A stretch of DNA of 64,000 nt from Flavobacteriales bacterium (GTDB lineage: Bacteria; Bacteroidota; Bacteroidia; Flavobacteriales_F; PHOS-HE28): contig JADJTW010000006.1 of assembly GCA_016710965.1 (NCBI GenBank), forward strand, positions 62,001 through 126,000, read 5' to 3'. Each line of letters starts with the position of its first letter. Position 1 is the first letter of the stretch. Position numbers and translations under genes: made by a program. The notes beneath the pieces were generated by a model. It was not told where the DNA came from and made no database searches. It saw only the letters and a program-made list of their open reading frames with translations. Below are positions 1 through 10,602 of the stretch, one piece after another.

Positions 1-3000
1 TCCGGGATCGATGTCCCGATACCGGACTATCGCGGGAAACTGGTACTTCTTGTGGACAATACGATAGCAGGATCGCTCACCGCAGAGCTGAACCAATTGC
101 AGTATGACCTGCGTGCTGATGGATGGTCGGTGGTACGCAGTGATGTGAGCCCGGCGGCATCGGTGACCAGCATTCGAAATACGGTCATCGGCCACTACAA
201 CGCCGACCCAACGAACGTGAAGGCGGTGTACATCGTGGGCCATGTGCCGGTCCCTTACTCGGGCAACATCAATCCCGATGGTCACAGCGAACACCTTGGG
301 GCATGGCCTACCGATGGCTACTACGGCGAGCTTAACGGTACCTGGACGGACAATAGCGTGAACAACAATGGATCGGCACGTCCTGCGAACCGCAACACCC
401 CCGGCGACGGCAAGTTCGACCAGAGCAACTTCCCCAACGACGTTGAATTGCAAGTTGGTCGCGTCGATCTCAGCGACCTTCCAGCCTTTGCGACGAATGC
501 TACGGAACTCACCCGGGCGTACTTGAACAGGGCACACGACTACAAGATCAAAGGCTGGAGTCCCCAGGTCCGCGGGCTTATGTTCGACAACCTCCAATGG
601 GTGAGCAATCCGCTCGCCGCCAGTGGTTGGCGCGCCATGGCTCCACTGGTGGGACCGTCCAACATCACCAACGCGAACCAGAACGGTACGGACTACTACC
701 TCCTTGTGAACAGCCAGAGCTACTTGTGGACGTACAGCAGCGGTGGCGGCTTGCAGGCCACGGATGCAGGTATCCTCACCTACAACGGTGCCGATGGCGT
801 GGGCACGACCCAGAGCTTCGCCACCACCACGCCCGGCGCTGTCTTCAACATGTCATTCGGCAGCTACTTCGGCGATTGGGACAACCGCAACAACTACCTG
901 CGGGCGCCTCTTGCAGTCGGCCAAACGCTCACGAATTGCTGGGCCGCGATCCCCGCGTGGTATTTCCACCACATGGGCCTAGGGGACAACATCGGCTATA
1001 GCACGCTCGTGAGCATGAACAACTCCTCCTTGTACACGCCGCTCACTGATGGCTGGCAGGGTTCCATCGGCCGAACCCATCTCGGCCTCATGGGCGACCC
1101 TGCGCTTCGGATGAAGATGATCGCGCCGCCGACCAACCTGAGCATCACCAGCAATTCAGGCATCGCTTCGTTCGCGTGGACGGCCTCCACAGAGAGCGGC
1201 CTCGCGGGCTACCACTTGTACATATTCGATGCGGCGACAGGCGCCATTACGCGCTTGACCAATTCTCCGGTGTCGGGAACGACCTACCTCAATGCAGCAA
1301 TCCCTTTCGTTGCCGGCCGTGACTACATGGTGCGTGCGGTGAAGCTCGAGACGAACACCAGCGGCAGCTACCTCAATCTTTCGTTAGGGGCCATCGGCAC
1401 ATCCGCCGGGGCTGTTACGAACGATTGCCTTGGTGTTCCTGGCGGAAGCGCATTGCCAGGTACGGCCTGCAATGACAACAATGCCTGCCCCACGGGTGAT
1501 GTGTGGAACGCCAGTTGCCAGTGCGCAGGCACGCCCAGCGGCGACACCGATGGCGACGGCATCTGCAATGCGCAGGACAACTGCCCCAACATCGCGGGCC
1601 AGATCGGCAGCGCGTGCAACGACGGCAACGCTTGCACAACGAATGATGTGATCAACGCCAGCTGCCAATGCGTGGGCACGCCCAGCGGCGACACTGATGG
1701 CGACGGTATCCGCAACTGCGCAGGACAACTGCCCCAACATCGCGGGCCAGATCGGCAGCGCGTGCAACGACGGCAACGCTTGCACAACGAATGATGTGAT
1801 CAACGCCAGTTGCCAGTGCGCAGGCACGCCCAGCGGCGACACCGATGGCGACGGCATCTGCAATGCGCAGGACAACTGCCCCAACCTCGCGGGCCAGATC
1901 GGCAGCGCGTGCAATGACGGCAATGTTTGCACCACCAACGATGTGATCAACGCCAGTTGCCAGTGCGCAGGCACGCCCAGCGGCGACACCGATGGCGACG
2001 GGATCTGCAACTGCGCTTGACAATTGCCCCAACCTGCGGCCCGAACGGATCCGAACAAGCGCACCATGGAAGCCCTCGACTGCGTGGGCACACCGGGTGG
2101 AACGGCACTGCCCGGCACGGCATGCAATGATGGCAATGCAGCAACAGGCAACGACACATGGAATGCTAACTGCCAGTGCGCAGGTCAGCCCCTCGACTGC
2201 TTGGGCACACCGGGTGGAGCAGCACTGCCCGGCACCGCGTGCAACGACAACAACGCGAACACCATCAACGATGTATGGAACGCCAACTGCCAGTGCGCAG
2301 GCACGGCGGTGGTCTTCGATTGCCTGGGAGTTGCGAACGGCACTGCACTGCCCGGCGGGGCGTGCAATGACAACAATGCGAACACCACCAACGATGTGTG
2401 GAGCGCGAACTGTGCTTGCGCGGGAACACCCGTCATCTTCGATTGCCTGGGTGTAGCGAACGGCACGGCTCTTCCGGGAACCGCGTGCAACGATGGCAAT
2501 GCTTCCACCGGCAACGATACGTGGAATGCGAACTGTCAGTGCGTGGGCCAAGCCCTGGACTGCCTGGGCACACCGGGTGGAACGGCACGCCGCCGCAACG
2601 ACAACAACGCGAACACCAGGCAACGAATGAGGGAGCGCCAACGCCAGGCGCGGGCACGCCGCTCGATTGCTTGGGTCGCCGAGTGGCACTGCGCTGCCCG
2701 GTACCGCCTGCAACGACAACAACGCGAACACCATCAACGATGTGGAACGCCAACTGCCAGTGCGCAGGCACGGCGGTGGTCTTCGATTGCCTTGGGAGTT
2801 GCGAACGGTACGGCACTGCCCGGCACGGCATGCAACGATGGCAATGCATCAACGGGCAACGACACATGGAATGCAAACTGCCAGTGCGTAGGTCAGCCCC
2901 TCGACTGCTTGGGCACGCCGGGTGGAACGGCACTGCCGGGCACCGCGTGCAACGACAACAACGCGAATACGATCAACGATGTATGGAACGCCAACTGCCA

Positions 3001-4993
3001 GTGCGCAGGCACGGCGGTGGTCTTCGATTGCCTTGGTGTTGCGAACGGGACAGCACTGCCCGGCACAGCATGCAATGATGGCAATGCATCAACAGGCAAC
3101 GACACATGGAATGCTAACTGCCAGTGCGTAGGTCAGACCCTCGACTGCTTGGGCACAGCGGGTGGAACGGCACTGCCCGGCACCGCGTGCAACGACAACA
3201 ACGCGAACACCATCAACGATATGTGGAACGCCAACTGCCAGTGCGCGGGCACGGCGGTGGTCTTCGATTGCCTTGGAGTTGCGAACGGCACTGCGCTGCC
3301 GGGCACGGCCTGCGACGACAACAACGCGAACACCATCAACGATATGTGGAACGCCAGCTGCCAGTGCGCAGGCACGGCGGTGGTCTTCGATTGCCTGGGT
3401 GTTGCGAACGGTACGGCACTGCCCGGCACGGCGTGCAACGATGGCAATGCATCAACAGGCAACGACACATGGAATGCTAACTGCCAGTGCGTAGGTCAGA
3501 CCCTCGACTGCTTGGGCACACCGGGTGGAACGGCACTGCCCGGCACCGCGTGCAACGACAACAACGCGAACACGATCAACGATGTGTGGAGCGCCAACTG
3601 CCAGTGCGCAGGCACCGCGGTGGTATTCGACTGCCTTGGTGTTGCGAACGGCACTGCATTGCCCGGCACGGCGTGCAATGATGGCAATGCATCAACAGGC
3701 AACGACACATGGAATGCAAACTGCCAGTGCGTAGGTCAGCCCCTCGACTGCTTGGGCACGCCGGGTGGAGCGGCACTGCCGGGTACCGCCTGCAACGACA
3801 ACAACGCGAATACGATCAACGATGTGTGGAACGCCAACTGCCAGTGCGCGGGCACAGCAGTGGTCTTCGATTGCCTTGGTGTTGCGAACGGCACTGCATT
3901 GCCCGGCACGGCATGCAACGATGGCAATGCATCAACAGGCAACGACACATGGAATGCAAACTGCCAGTGCGTAGGCCAAGCCCTCGACTGCCTGGGCACA
4001 CCGGGTGGAACGGCATTGCCCGGCACCGCGTGCAACGACAACAACGCGAACACCATCAACGATATGTGGAGCGCCAACTGCCAGTGCGCGGGCACGGCGG
4101 TGGTCTTCGATTGCCTTGGTGTTGCGAACGGCACTGCATTGCCCGGCACGGCATGCAATGATGGCAATGCATCAACAGGCAACGACACATGGAATGCAAA
4201 CTGCCAGTGCGTAGGTCAGACCCTCGACTGCTTGGGCACGCCGGGTGGAGCGGCACTGCCGGGTACCGCCTGCAACGACAACAACGCGAACACCATCAAC
4301 GATATGTGGAACGCCAACTGCCAGTGCGCGGGCACGGCGGTGGTCTTCGATTGCCTTGGTGTTGCGAATGGTACTGCATTGCCCGGCACGGCATGCAATG
4401 ATGGCAATCCGTTCACCAACAACGACACATGGACCGAGCAGTGCCAATGCGTAGGCGCGCTTGATCTTGCCGACTGCGCAGGCGTCCCTGGAGGCAGTGC
4501 AACGCTCGATGCATGCGGCATCTGTTCCGGAGGCAATACGGGCATCGAGCCGAACGCCGACGCGGATAGCGATGGATGGCTCGCGTGCGAGGACAACTGC
4601 AGCACGGTCTTCAATCCGAGCCAGGCCGATTTCGATGGTGATGGTGTGGGCGACTATTGCGACAACTGCGTTTGGATAGCGAATCCCGACCAGACCGATG
4701 CCGATGGGAATGGCGTAGGTGATGTGTGCGACATCTCCTCGGGGCTGCAGGACATGATCGATCAGACCGTCATAGCCCTCATGCCCAATCCTGCGAGCGA
4801 GATGGTGAATGTGGTCTGCACGGATCCGAATGTGCGCATGATCATCATGCACAGCATCGCGGGCGAGGTGGTCCTGCGAACGAATGCCCGGGACCGTATC
4901 GCCATCGATCATCTGGCAACGGGCGTGTACACTGTATTTGCGCTGGATGCGGAAGGCAGACCGCTGGCGCAAGCAAGGCTCGTCAAGGAATGA
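1..4993 (+). CDS. T9SS-exported C25-like (gingipain-fold) protein with tandem Cys-rich modules; 5' partial, frameshifted
   Basis: The frame is open at base 1, so the N-terminus lies outside the window. In order: a C25-peptidase-like domain to about 1125 (GHVPVPYS, VGRVDLSDL, closing HLGLMGDPALRMK, which resembles the family's end motif), a fibronectin-III-like segment (about 1130-1400), Cys-rich modules (1423-4471), thrombospondin-3-like Asp-rich Ca-binding repeats (DADSDGW, DFDGDGVGDYC), and a T9SS type A sorting domain starting MPNPASE. At the positions where C25 enzymes carry the His and Cys motifs I read TYNGAD and NMSFGSYFGDWD, so peptidase activity is doubtful. Frame breaks lie near 1716 and 2011, with more at about 2020-2075 and 2590-2745; outside them the frame is clean. 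The product would be exported and bound at the cell surface. The domain call is inferred from motifs only. Confidence 0.7.
1423..2077 (+). repeat. First Cys-rich modules with TSP3-like linkers
   Basis: These modules alternate a Cys-rich unit (ACNDGNACTTNDVINASCQC) with an Asp-rich linker (GDTDGDGICNAQDNCPN). Several copies are nearly identical at the nucleotide level. Two of the linkers carry the same extra C, reading AACTGCGC instead of AATGCGC, at 1716 and 2011. The stretch 2020-2075 cannot be read cleanly in one frame. Confidence 0.8.
2078..4471 (+). repeat. About 20 tandem 39-41-residue Cys-rich modules (~120 bp unit, ~240 bp higher-order period)
   Basis: Each unit follows DCLG..xGTALPGTACND and ends NANCQC. 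Two subtypes alternate: one with NNANTIND and a TAVVF tail, one with GNASTGND and a short VGQ tail, giving a two-unit period of about 240 bp. Around 3240-3400 two units of the first subtype stand side by side, which breaks the alternation. Units near 2590-2745 are disrupted by indels. The high DNA identity suggests recent duplication or gene conversion and makes this stretch hard to assemble. Similar modules occur in other Bacteroidota secreted proteins; their function is unknown to me. Confidence 0.9.
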
Positions 4994-5013
4994 CGGGCCC
5001 ATGTTGGCCGGAG

Positions 5014-5040
5014 AGGGTCGCCCTTGTGGCGGCCCTTTTC
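5014..5040 (+). terminator. Hairpin terminator between convergent genes
   Basis: A 9-bp stem (5014-5022 with 5028-5036, one G-T pair) and a 5-base loop are followed by a short T run. It lies just after the upstream stop codon at 4993 and abuts the stop of the convergent gene, so it may serve both strands. Confidence 0.65.
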
Positions 5041-8000
5041 ATTTCCACAGGGTCACCGTGCCGATCAGGTCGGCTTTCTCCGGCGTGAACTGGTCTTTGG
5101 CTTTCAGGGTCCACACGTACACGCCATCGGGCAGCACTTCGCCTGCATTGCCGAATCCGCCGTTCCATGCTTCATACGGGTCGGTGGTGCTGAATACGAG
5201 CAGCCCCCATCGATCGAAGATCATGAAGCGGTACCAATCCTTCTCCACACCGATGACCGAGGGACGGAAGCTGTCGTTATCATCATCGCCGTTGGGCGTG
5301 AAGGCGTTGGGGACATAGATGGTGAGGTCATCATCCACGAGGACTTCGGTGCAATAGGTGTTCTCGCAGCCGAGGGCGTCGGTTGCGGTGAGGCAGATCG
5401 GATGATAGCCCACCACGGCAGGGGAGAAAGTCCAGGAGAAGTTGCCGCTGGTATCGATCACGGAACTGTCCAAGGTCCAGTTGTAGCTGATGCCATCAAC
5501 AGCGAGATGCGTGACCTGCGTAACAGGGTTGTTCACGCTCACACGCTGCGGCAGCGCATAGAACAAAGCGTCCGGTCCATCGGACACCGTTACTGCACCG
5601 GCCATGGTGACCGCCCCCGTACAGCCGTTAGCGTTGGTCACCTGAAGCGTTACGTCGTAGTTGCCGCCTGCGGTGTAGCTATGCTGCACGCCAGTGATGC
5701 CGTTGCTCGCCGCGCCATCGCCGAAGCTCCACTGTGCAGTGGCTGTGCCTGCTGGATCATTATTGGTGAATACCACCATGTGCGGCACGCATCCAGCAGC
5801 GCTGTCGAGGCTGAAGGATGGCACGGGCACCGGGAGCACGCTCACATCCACAGTAGCGTCATCCGTTTCGCTTGTGCATGCACCGTTCCCGCTCACCGTG
5901 TATGTGTATGTGCCGGGCGTATGCACACCGGGCTGGAAAACACTGCTCGCTGCGCCCGATGGGCCGCTCCAGCTTCCACCGGGCTGCGCACCTGCGAGGA
6001 GCACGAAGAGGTTCTGTGCTCCGGCATCGGCGCAGAGGTCCACGTTGCTGTCTGTCCCAGCGTTGGGCAGCGGGTCGATCGTTACATCCATCGCAGCCTG
6101 CGCGTCGGGGCATGGGGCTGTGCCCACCACCGTGTACAAGTAGACACCCGATGAGGCCGCTGTGGGATCGATGCTCGTGATCGTTGCACCGCCTGGTGCC
6201 GTCCACGTGCCGCCAGCGTTAGGCGATCCCGCAAGCCACAAGAAGGGGTCCACCGCCGCATCGTTCTCGCAGAGCGAAACGCTTCCACCCGTGCCCGCAT
6301 TGGCGGCTTGAACGACGCCCATGACCACGGTGCTCGATACCGAAACGCAGGGTGGCGGCGCGCTTACCGTGTACGTGTATGCGCCGGGTGCATCGGTCCC
6401 GGCAGCGAAGGTGGGTGCATGCGGGCTTCCGTTCGGCGCGGTCCAGGCGCCGTTGGCTGCTGGTGTGCCACCAAGACCGTTGATGAGCGAATAGGCCGCA
6501 GGAGCGGTGCTACAGAGTTGTGCTGCGCCATTGGTGCCTGCACTGGGTTGGGCTGTAATCGCAACTGCGACAGACGTGCTCGCAGCGGGACAAGGCCCGT
6601 TGGCAGCAATGGTGTAGGTATAAGGCCCTGAAGCCGCGGTCGCCGGATTGATGGTTCCATTGGATGCGCCGCCTGTAGGTGTGGTCCATGTGCCGCCCGC
6701 ACCCGGTGTACCACCGAGCGAGGCGCTCAGGTTGGCGACCGGTCCGCTGCTGCAAAGGTCCAAGGGAAGCCCGATTCCGGGATCGGCCGCAGAGGTCGTG
6801 CTAACGTCAACGGTTGCGCTGGCATCGGGACAAGGAGCCACGCCGGTGATCGTGTAGGTATAGGTGCCATCCAGTGAAGTTCCCGGTGCGAAGCTTCCGT
6901 TGGACAACGCGCCGTTCGGATCGCTCCATGTGCCGCCAGGTTGGGCCAGCGGACCGAGTTGCGTAAAGAGCGATGCGGCAGGGCCGGTGCTGCAGACTGT
7001 TAGCAAGGCATTCGTCCCGGCCGATGGCTGCGCGCTCACGTTCACGTCGACCGTGGCCGTCGCATTCAGGCACGGCGCCACAGCGTCAACGGTATAGGTG
7101 AAGGTACCCGATCCGGAGACCGCCGGGTTGAAGAGGGAAGAAACCGGCGCGCCAATCGCATCGGTCCATGCGCCGCCCCCATCGGGCGTGCCGCCCAGTG
7201 CTGCGAAGAGATCGACAGGTGCCGATGCTGTGCAGAGATTCAGAACCGAGCTGGTACCTGCATCGGGCTGCAATGTGATCACGAGATCCAGGATGGCCTG
7301 CGCATCAACGCATGGCGCTGTTCCGCTAACGGTATATGTGTATGGTCCTGTGGAACCGGAACTGGGATCGAAGAAGTTCGACGCGACCGCGCCACTGGGA
7401 TCCGTCCAGATGCCGCCTGGTTGAGGGCTGCCATTGAGCAAGGTTGTAAGCGTTGTCGTTCCGCTCGAACTGCAGAGGATCGCGGCTGCATCATTGCCTG
7501 CGTTGGGTGCAGTGTTCTGGGCAACAGTGACCGTTGCGCTGCTATTGGGGCAGGGGGCGGTACCGATGACCGTGTAGGTGTAGGCGCCAGGTGCGCTTGT
7601 TCCGGGTACATAGATGCCAGCGAATGCAGCATTGTTAGGGTCGGTCCAAGTACCGTTCACACTAGGGGCGCCACCGAGCGAATTCGCCAGCATCACGGGT
7701 GGCATATTCGAGCATACGGTGAGGACGCCATTACTGCCCGCGTTCGGCGATGCATTCACGTTCACCATGACGGTCGCACTTGCATTCACGCATGGTGCCG
7801 TACCTGCCACCGTATACACGTACGCCCCTGGCACGGCGAGCGATGGATCGAAGATGCCGGATGATAATCCTCCGGGTCCGTTCCATGTGCCGCCAGCGTC
7901 AGGGGTCCCGCCCAGTGATGTGAAGAGAACGTTGGGGGCGGACGACGCGCAAAGCGTCAAGCTCCCATCCACGCCCGCGTCGGGTGGCGTGGATATGCTC

Positions 8001-8812
8001 ACGGCGACCACAGAGGAGGACGAGCATGGGGGCACCAGAGTGCCTACGGTGTAGGTGTAGTTGCCCGGTGGGTCCAGTGCGGGATCGAGCGATCCGGTAT
8101 GCGGAGCACCGCTCGGATCGGTCCAGGCGCCACCGATATCGGGGTTGCTGCCCAGCATGCCGAACAGTGCCACGGGTGGCGAAGTGCTGCACAAAGCCAA
8201 TGGACCTCCCACGCCCGCGTTCGCGGCGCAGGATTGTATGACAGCTGGTTGCGAGAGCGCGATCGCATCACCGGTACAGCCCGAACTGCCCCAGGAGCCG
8301 GTCTCGCTATCTCCGAAGGTGTTCACTGAGACGCCCAGGCCAAGCCCATTCACGCATGCGGGTCCGCTCAGCACGCTGATCGTCCAGCAAAAGGTCCAAG
8401 GTCCGGTGCAGAAGTCGCCGAAGTTGTTCCCAGCGTTGCCGTCGTTGTTGAGGTCGTAGAAGAATCCGGGGCCCTGCGGTCCGAGTGCGGTGCCCGCTGT
8501 GCCTTGCACACTGGCGTACCACCCCCATGTTCCTCCGCCCGTGCCGCAAGGAGCTGGCGGGGCACCGGGAGTGAGCGTCGCCATATCCCAACCGGGGCCG
8601 AAGTTGGCCACCACGCCATGGAACCAATTGGCGTTGGTGGTGTTCCACGAGGAGATCGTCAGGCAGAAGGTCACCGTTTGCCCGCAGGGGTAAGTGCCGT
8701 TCACCGGTGGTGTGCTTGCCGTGAGCGTGTATCCCACCAAGCATGGCTGCGCGAAGGCGCCCGTTGCAACAAGGATCGCCGATGAGAGGAAAGCAGTCTT
8801 CAACAGGGACAT
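5039..8812 (-). CDS. Large secreted repeat protein with PKD domain and gliding-motility-type (CHU_C) C-terminus
   Basis: 1257 residues. The signal peptide MSLLKTAFLSSAILVATGAFA is cleaved near AQP. A unique region of about 180 residues is followed by ten degenerate repeats of roughly 80 residues, each opening like NAGxxxxLxLC, with GGTWTDPxG in the middle and YTYTVxGTAPC near the end, with paired Cys. A PKD-like domain (WSFGDGA) precedes the C-terminal domain YVPNAFTPNGDDDNDSFRP...IFDRWG, the CHU_C or T9SS type B sorting signal. This is most likely a surface adhesin or extracellular matrix protein. It stands alone, convergent with the C25-like gene. The reading frame is intact over 3.8 kb despite the repeats. 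The ligand is unknown. Confidence 0.85.
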   Translation of the reverse strand: MSLLKTAFLSSAILVATGAFAQPCLVGYTLTASTPPVNGTYPCGQTVTFCLTISSWNTTNANWFHGVVANFGPGWDMATLTPGAPPAPCGTGGGTWGWYASVQGTAGTALGPQGPGFFYDLNNDGNAGNNFGDFCTGPWTFCWTISVLSGPACVNGLGLGVSVNTFGDSETGSWGSSGCTGDAIALSQPAVIQSCAANAGVGGPLALCSTSPPVALFGMLGSNPDIGGAWTDPSGAPHTGSLDPALDPPGNYTYTVGTLVPPCSSSSVVAVSISTPPDAGVDGSLTLCASSAPNVLFTSLGGTPDAGGTWNGPGGLSSGIFDPSLAVPGAYVYTVAGTAPCVNASATVMVNVNASPNAGSNGVLTVCSNMPPVMLANSLGGAPSVNGTWTDPNNAAFAGIYVPGTSAPGAYTYTVIGTAPCPNSSATVTVAQNTAPNAGNDAAAILCSSSGTTTLTTLLNGSPQPGGIWTDPSGAVASNFFDPSSGSTGPYTYTVSGTAPCVDAQAILDLVITLQPDAGTSSVLNLCTASAPVDLFAALGGTPDGGGAWTDAIGAPVSSLFNPAVSGSGTFTYTVDAVAPCLNATATVDVNVSAQPSAGTNALLTVCSTGPAASLFTQLGPLAQPGGTWSDPNGALSNGSFAPGTSLDGTYTYTITGVAPCPDASATVDVSTTSAADPGIGLPLDLCSSGPVANLSASLGGTPGAGGTWTTPTGGASNGTINPATAASGPYTYTIAANGPCPAASTSVAVAITAQPSAGTNGAAQLCSTAPAAYSLINGLGGTPAANGAWTAPNGSPHAPTFAAGTDAPGAYTYTVSAPPPCVSVSSTVVMGVVQAANAGTGGSVSLCENDAAVDPFLWLAGSPNAGGTWTAPGGATITSIDPTAASSGVYLYTVVGTAPCPDAQAAMDVTIDPLPNAGTDSNVDLCADAGAQNLFVLLAGAQPGGSWSGPSGAASSVFQPGVHTPGTYTYTVSGNGACTSETDDATVDVSVLPVPVPSFSLDSAAGCVPHMVVFTNNDPAGTATAQWSFGDGAASNGITGVQHSYTAGGNYDVTLQVTNANGCTGAVTMAGAVTVSDGPDALFYALPQRVSVNNPVTQVTHLAVDGISYNWTLDSSVIDTSGNFSWTFSPAVVGYHPICLTATDALGCENTYCTEVLVDDDLTIYVPNAFTPNGDDDNDSFRPSVIGVEKDWYRFMIFDRWGLLVFSTTDPYEAWNGGFGNAGEVLPDGVYVWTLKAKDQFTPEKADLIGTVTLWK

Positions 8813-8896
8813 GGACGGGCAGGAGCGATCACAATATAGCCGACCCGGAATTGCCTGAAGAGGTTGCCCGGAAAACTTATGAGGAAGTCCCGTTCG

Positions 8897-10150
8897 CTAT
8901 TGCGCGATGACAGTCCCCAACGGGAACCGCGTGCTCTTCGATCGATCGATGAGGAACACTCTGTACGCACCTGAAGGAAGCACGCCACGCTCGAAACGCA
9001 CCGGCGCCGCTGGCAAGTCCCTGCGGTGCTCCACTTCGCGGCCGGAAGCATCCAAGAGCAGCAGATCCCTGCCGGCACCTTGTTCGCTAAGGTCGACGGT
9101 GAAGGCTTCGCTGAACAGTGTCGGGTAGGGCATCGGTAGCACACGCGATCCAGTTGCCTCACCCACCTCTGTGGTGGTGCCAGGTGTTCCGTAAAGGTTG
9201 CTCAACGCACCCAGGTACAAGGTGGTGCCGCTCGCATGGAAACAGTATTGGGTGATCACATCCGCGCCAAGCAAGCCGGTCTCATATTGCGAGTAGGTGG
9301 CACCATTGTCCGTGGAACGCGTGACTTCGCCTGTGCCCGATATCGCCCAGTATTTCCCATCGTAAAGGATCAGTTGGCCGCCAGTGGGGTTGGATGGATC
9401 GCCTGTGGCATCCACCCAGCTGCCCATGGTCGGCTGCATGACGCGATAGCGGTAGCCGAAGGTGGTGATGGCCACGATCCTAGAGGCCGTACCCTGGATG
9501 GAGTACGCGGAGAAAGCTGAGCTCGAGAAAGCGGTCCAGGTGACGGCCAGGTTGGAGGAGGTAAGGATACCGGTGCTGGTGGTTGTATAGAGGATGCCGT
9601 TGATGGCCGTTACCTGATGCACGTTCATATTGCTGCTGAGCCCGCCGTTGCCGCTATACCACTGCGCGCCGTTATCCGTGCTGCGCCAGACGCCTCCGGT
9701 GCCGCTGCCGATCTGCCCGCTGAAGATGGCGAAGATGCTCCCATTATAGTGGTAGAACTTCTTCACGCAGTTTGATGCTGAACTGGCCGGTAGCCCCGTG
9801 CTGGCAAGGGTCCATGTTGCTGCTGCATCCACGCTCTTGTAAACGCCGCTATGGGTGCCGCAGAAGAGCTCCGTTCCGTCGTAGTAGACCGATTCGATGG
9901 TGGTGAGCCCGGGGAGGCCATTGTTCGAAGGTGCCCATGTGCTGCCGCCGTTCACGCTCTTGACGACGCCGCTTCCATAGCTCACCATGTAGATGGCGCC
10001 TGGACCGGTGGTAACACTGAAGACCGAACCATAGCCCTGCGTGTCATAGGGGTTCCACTGGGCTTGCAATGGAGCGCAAACCAAGGAGGCGGCGACTACG
10101 GCGGAGAGGAGCAGGGAGCTCGGTGCGAAAAGCTTCATGATGATGTTCAT
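8897..10150 (-). CDS. Secreted sortilin/BNR-repeat (Asp-box) protein with T9SS sorting domain
   Basis: 417 residues. The N-terminus MNIIMKLFAPSS...LQAQ is a signal peptide; the Met at 10138 is an equally good start. Asp-box motifs recur (KSVNGGSTW, KSVDAAATW, RSTDNGAQW, RSTDNGATY), which is typical of a beta-propeller of the exo-alpha-sialidase/sortilin type. I see no catalytic sialidase residues, so a binding or structural role is more likely. The C-terminal ~85 residues (PMPYPTLFSEAFTVDL..., GAYRVFLID) resemble a T9SS type A domain. A TACTTTCG promoter element lies 7 bases upstream of the start. Confidence 0.8.
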   Translation of the reverse strand: MNIIMKLFAPSSLLLSAVVAASLVCAPLQAQWNPYDTQGYGSVFSVTTGPGAIYMVSYGSGVVKSVNGGSTWAPSNNGLPGLTTIESVYYDGTELFCGTHSGVYKSVDAAATWTLASTGLPASSASNCVKKFYHYNGSIFAIFSGQIGSGTGGVWRSTDNGAQWYSGNGGLSSNMNVHQVTAINGILYTTTSTGILTSSNLAVTWTAFSSSAFSAYSIQGTASRIVAITTFGYRYRVMQPTMGSWVDATGDPSNPTGGQLILYDGKYWAISGTGEVTRSTDNGATYSQYETGLLGADVITQYCFHASGTTLYLGALSNLYGTPGTTTEVGEATGSRVLPMPYPTLFSEAFTVDLSEQGAGRDLLLLDASGREVEHRRDLPAAPVRFERGVLPSGAYRVFLIDRSKSTRFPLGTVIAQ

Positions 10151-10156
10151 AGGCGG

Positions 10157-10164
10157 CGAAAGTA
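10157..10164 (-). promoter_or_regulatory. Putative -7 promoter element TACTTTCG
   Basis: On the minus strand TACTTTCG ends 7 bases before the ATG at 10150. It matches the Bacteroidota TAnnTTTG element apart from T to C at position 7, and the same octamer precedes rpe, the response regulator and tatA here. Confidence 0.5.
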
Positions 10165-10203
10165 AGGGGCGGTGATGTATCCAAGCGGCGGGCTGGGGGA
10201 GGC

Positions 10204-10211
10204 TATCTTTG
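10204..10211 (+). promoter_or_regulatory. Putative -7 promoter element TATCTTTG
   Basis: This is an exact TAnnTTTG match ending 4 bases before the ATG at 10216, so any transcript would be leaderless or nearly so. Confidence 0.5.
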
Positions 10212-10215
10212 GGCC

Positions 10216-10530
10216 ATGCTTGGTGGGAAGACGCATGGATGGTGGGCTGCGCTGTTCGCGGTCATCTTCTGTGCGTCGATCGCGGAACGCGGACTCCCGC
10301 ACCATTGTTCATCGGAGGACCAGACGGACCACCGGCATGGTGACGGCGCGCCTGAGGTAGTGTCGGTGTGCCCTCTGTGCCACGTGCTTGCTCCGGTCTT
10401 CGATCGCATACCCAGGCTCGCGCCGGTCGGGCTTTCGGAGGTCATCTGCCTGATCGAATCGAATTCCTTGGCCACTCCGGCTAAGGGCTACCGGATCTCC
10501 CTTCCGCTTCGCGGTCCTCCGTTCGCATAG
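10216..10530 (+). CDS. Small membrane-anchored or secreted His/Cys protein
   Basis: 104 residues. A hydrophobic segment (about residues 9-24, WWAALFAVIFCASIA) looks like a signal or anchor. It is followed by a metal-ligand-like stretch HHCSSEDQTDHRHGDG and a CPLC motif. I do not recognise a family with certainty; the layout resembles small DUF2946-like proteins found next to metal-related TonB receptors. The receptor gene follows directly, so co-expression and a role in metal sensing or handling at the envelope are inferred. Confidence 0.65.
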   Translation: MLGGKTHGWWAALFAVIFCASIAERGLPHHCSSEDQTDHRHGDGAPEVVSVCPLCHVLAPVFDRIPRLAPVGLSEVICLIESNSLATPAKGYRISLPLRGPPFA

Positions 10531-10602
10531 GCTATGGCCCTGCGGGGCGTCGTTGCCTGCTGGCTCCCTGCCAGCTTCCATGCATCCTTCCATGTCATTC
10601 GC

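Noticed and set aside
1652..2737. Minus-strand frames opposite the tandem modules
   Set aside because: They repeat with the same period as the sense modules and are shadows created by the repeat.
2078..4471. Possible CRISPR array, from the regular ~120-bp spacing
   Set aside because: The repeats are coding, have no unique spacers of 30-40 bases, and read as alternating protein modules.
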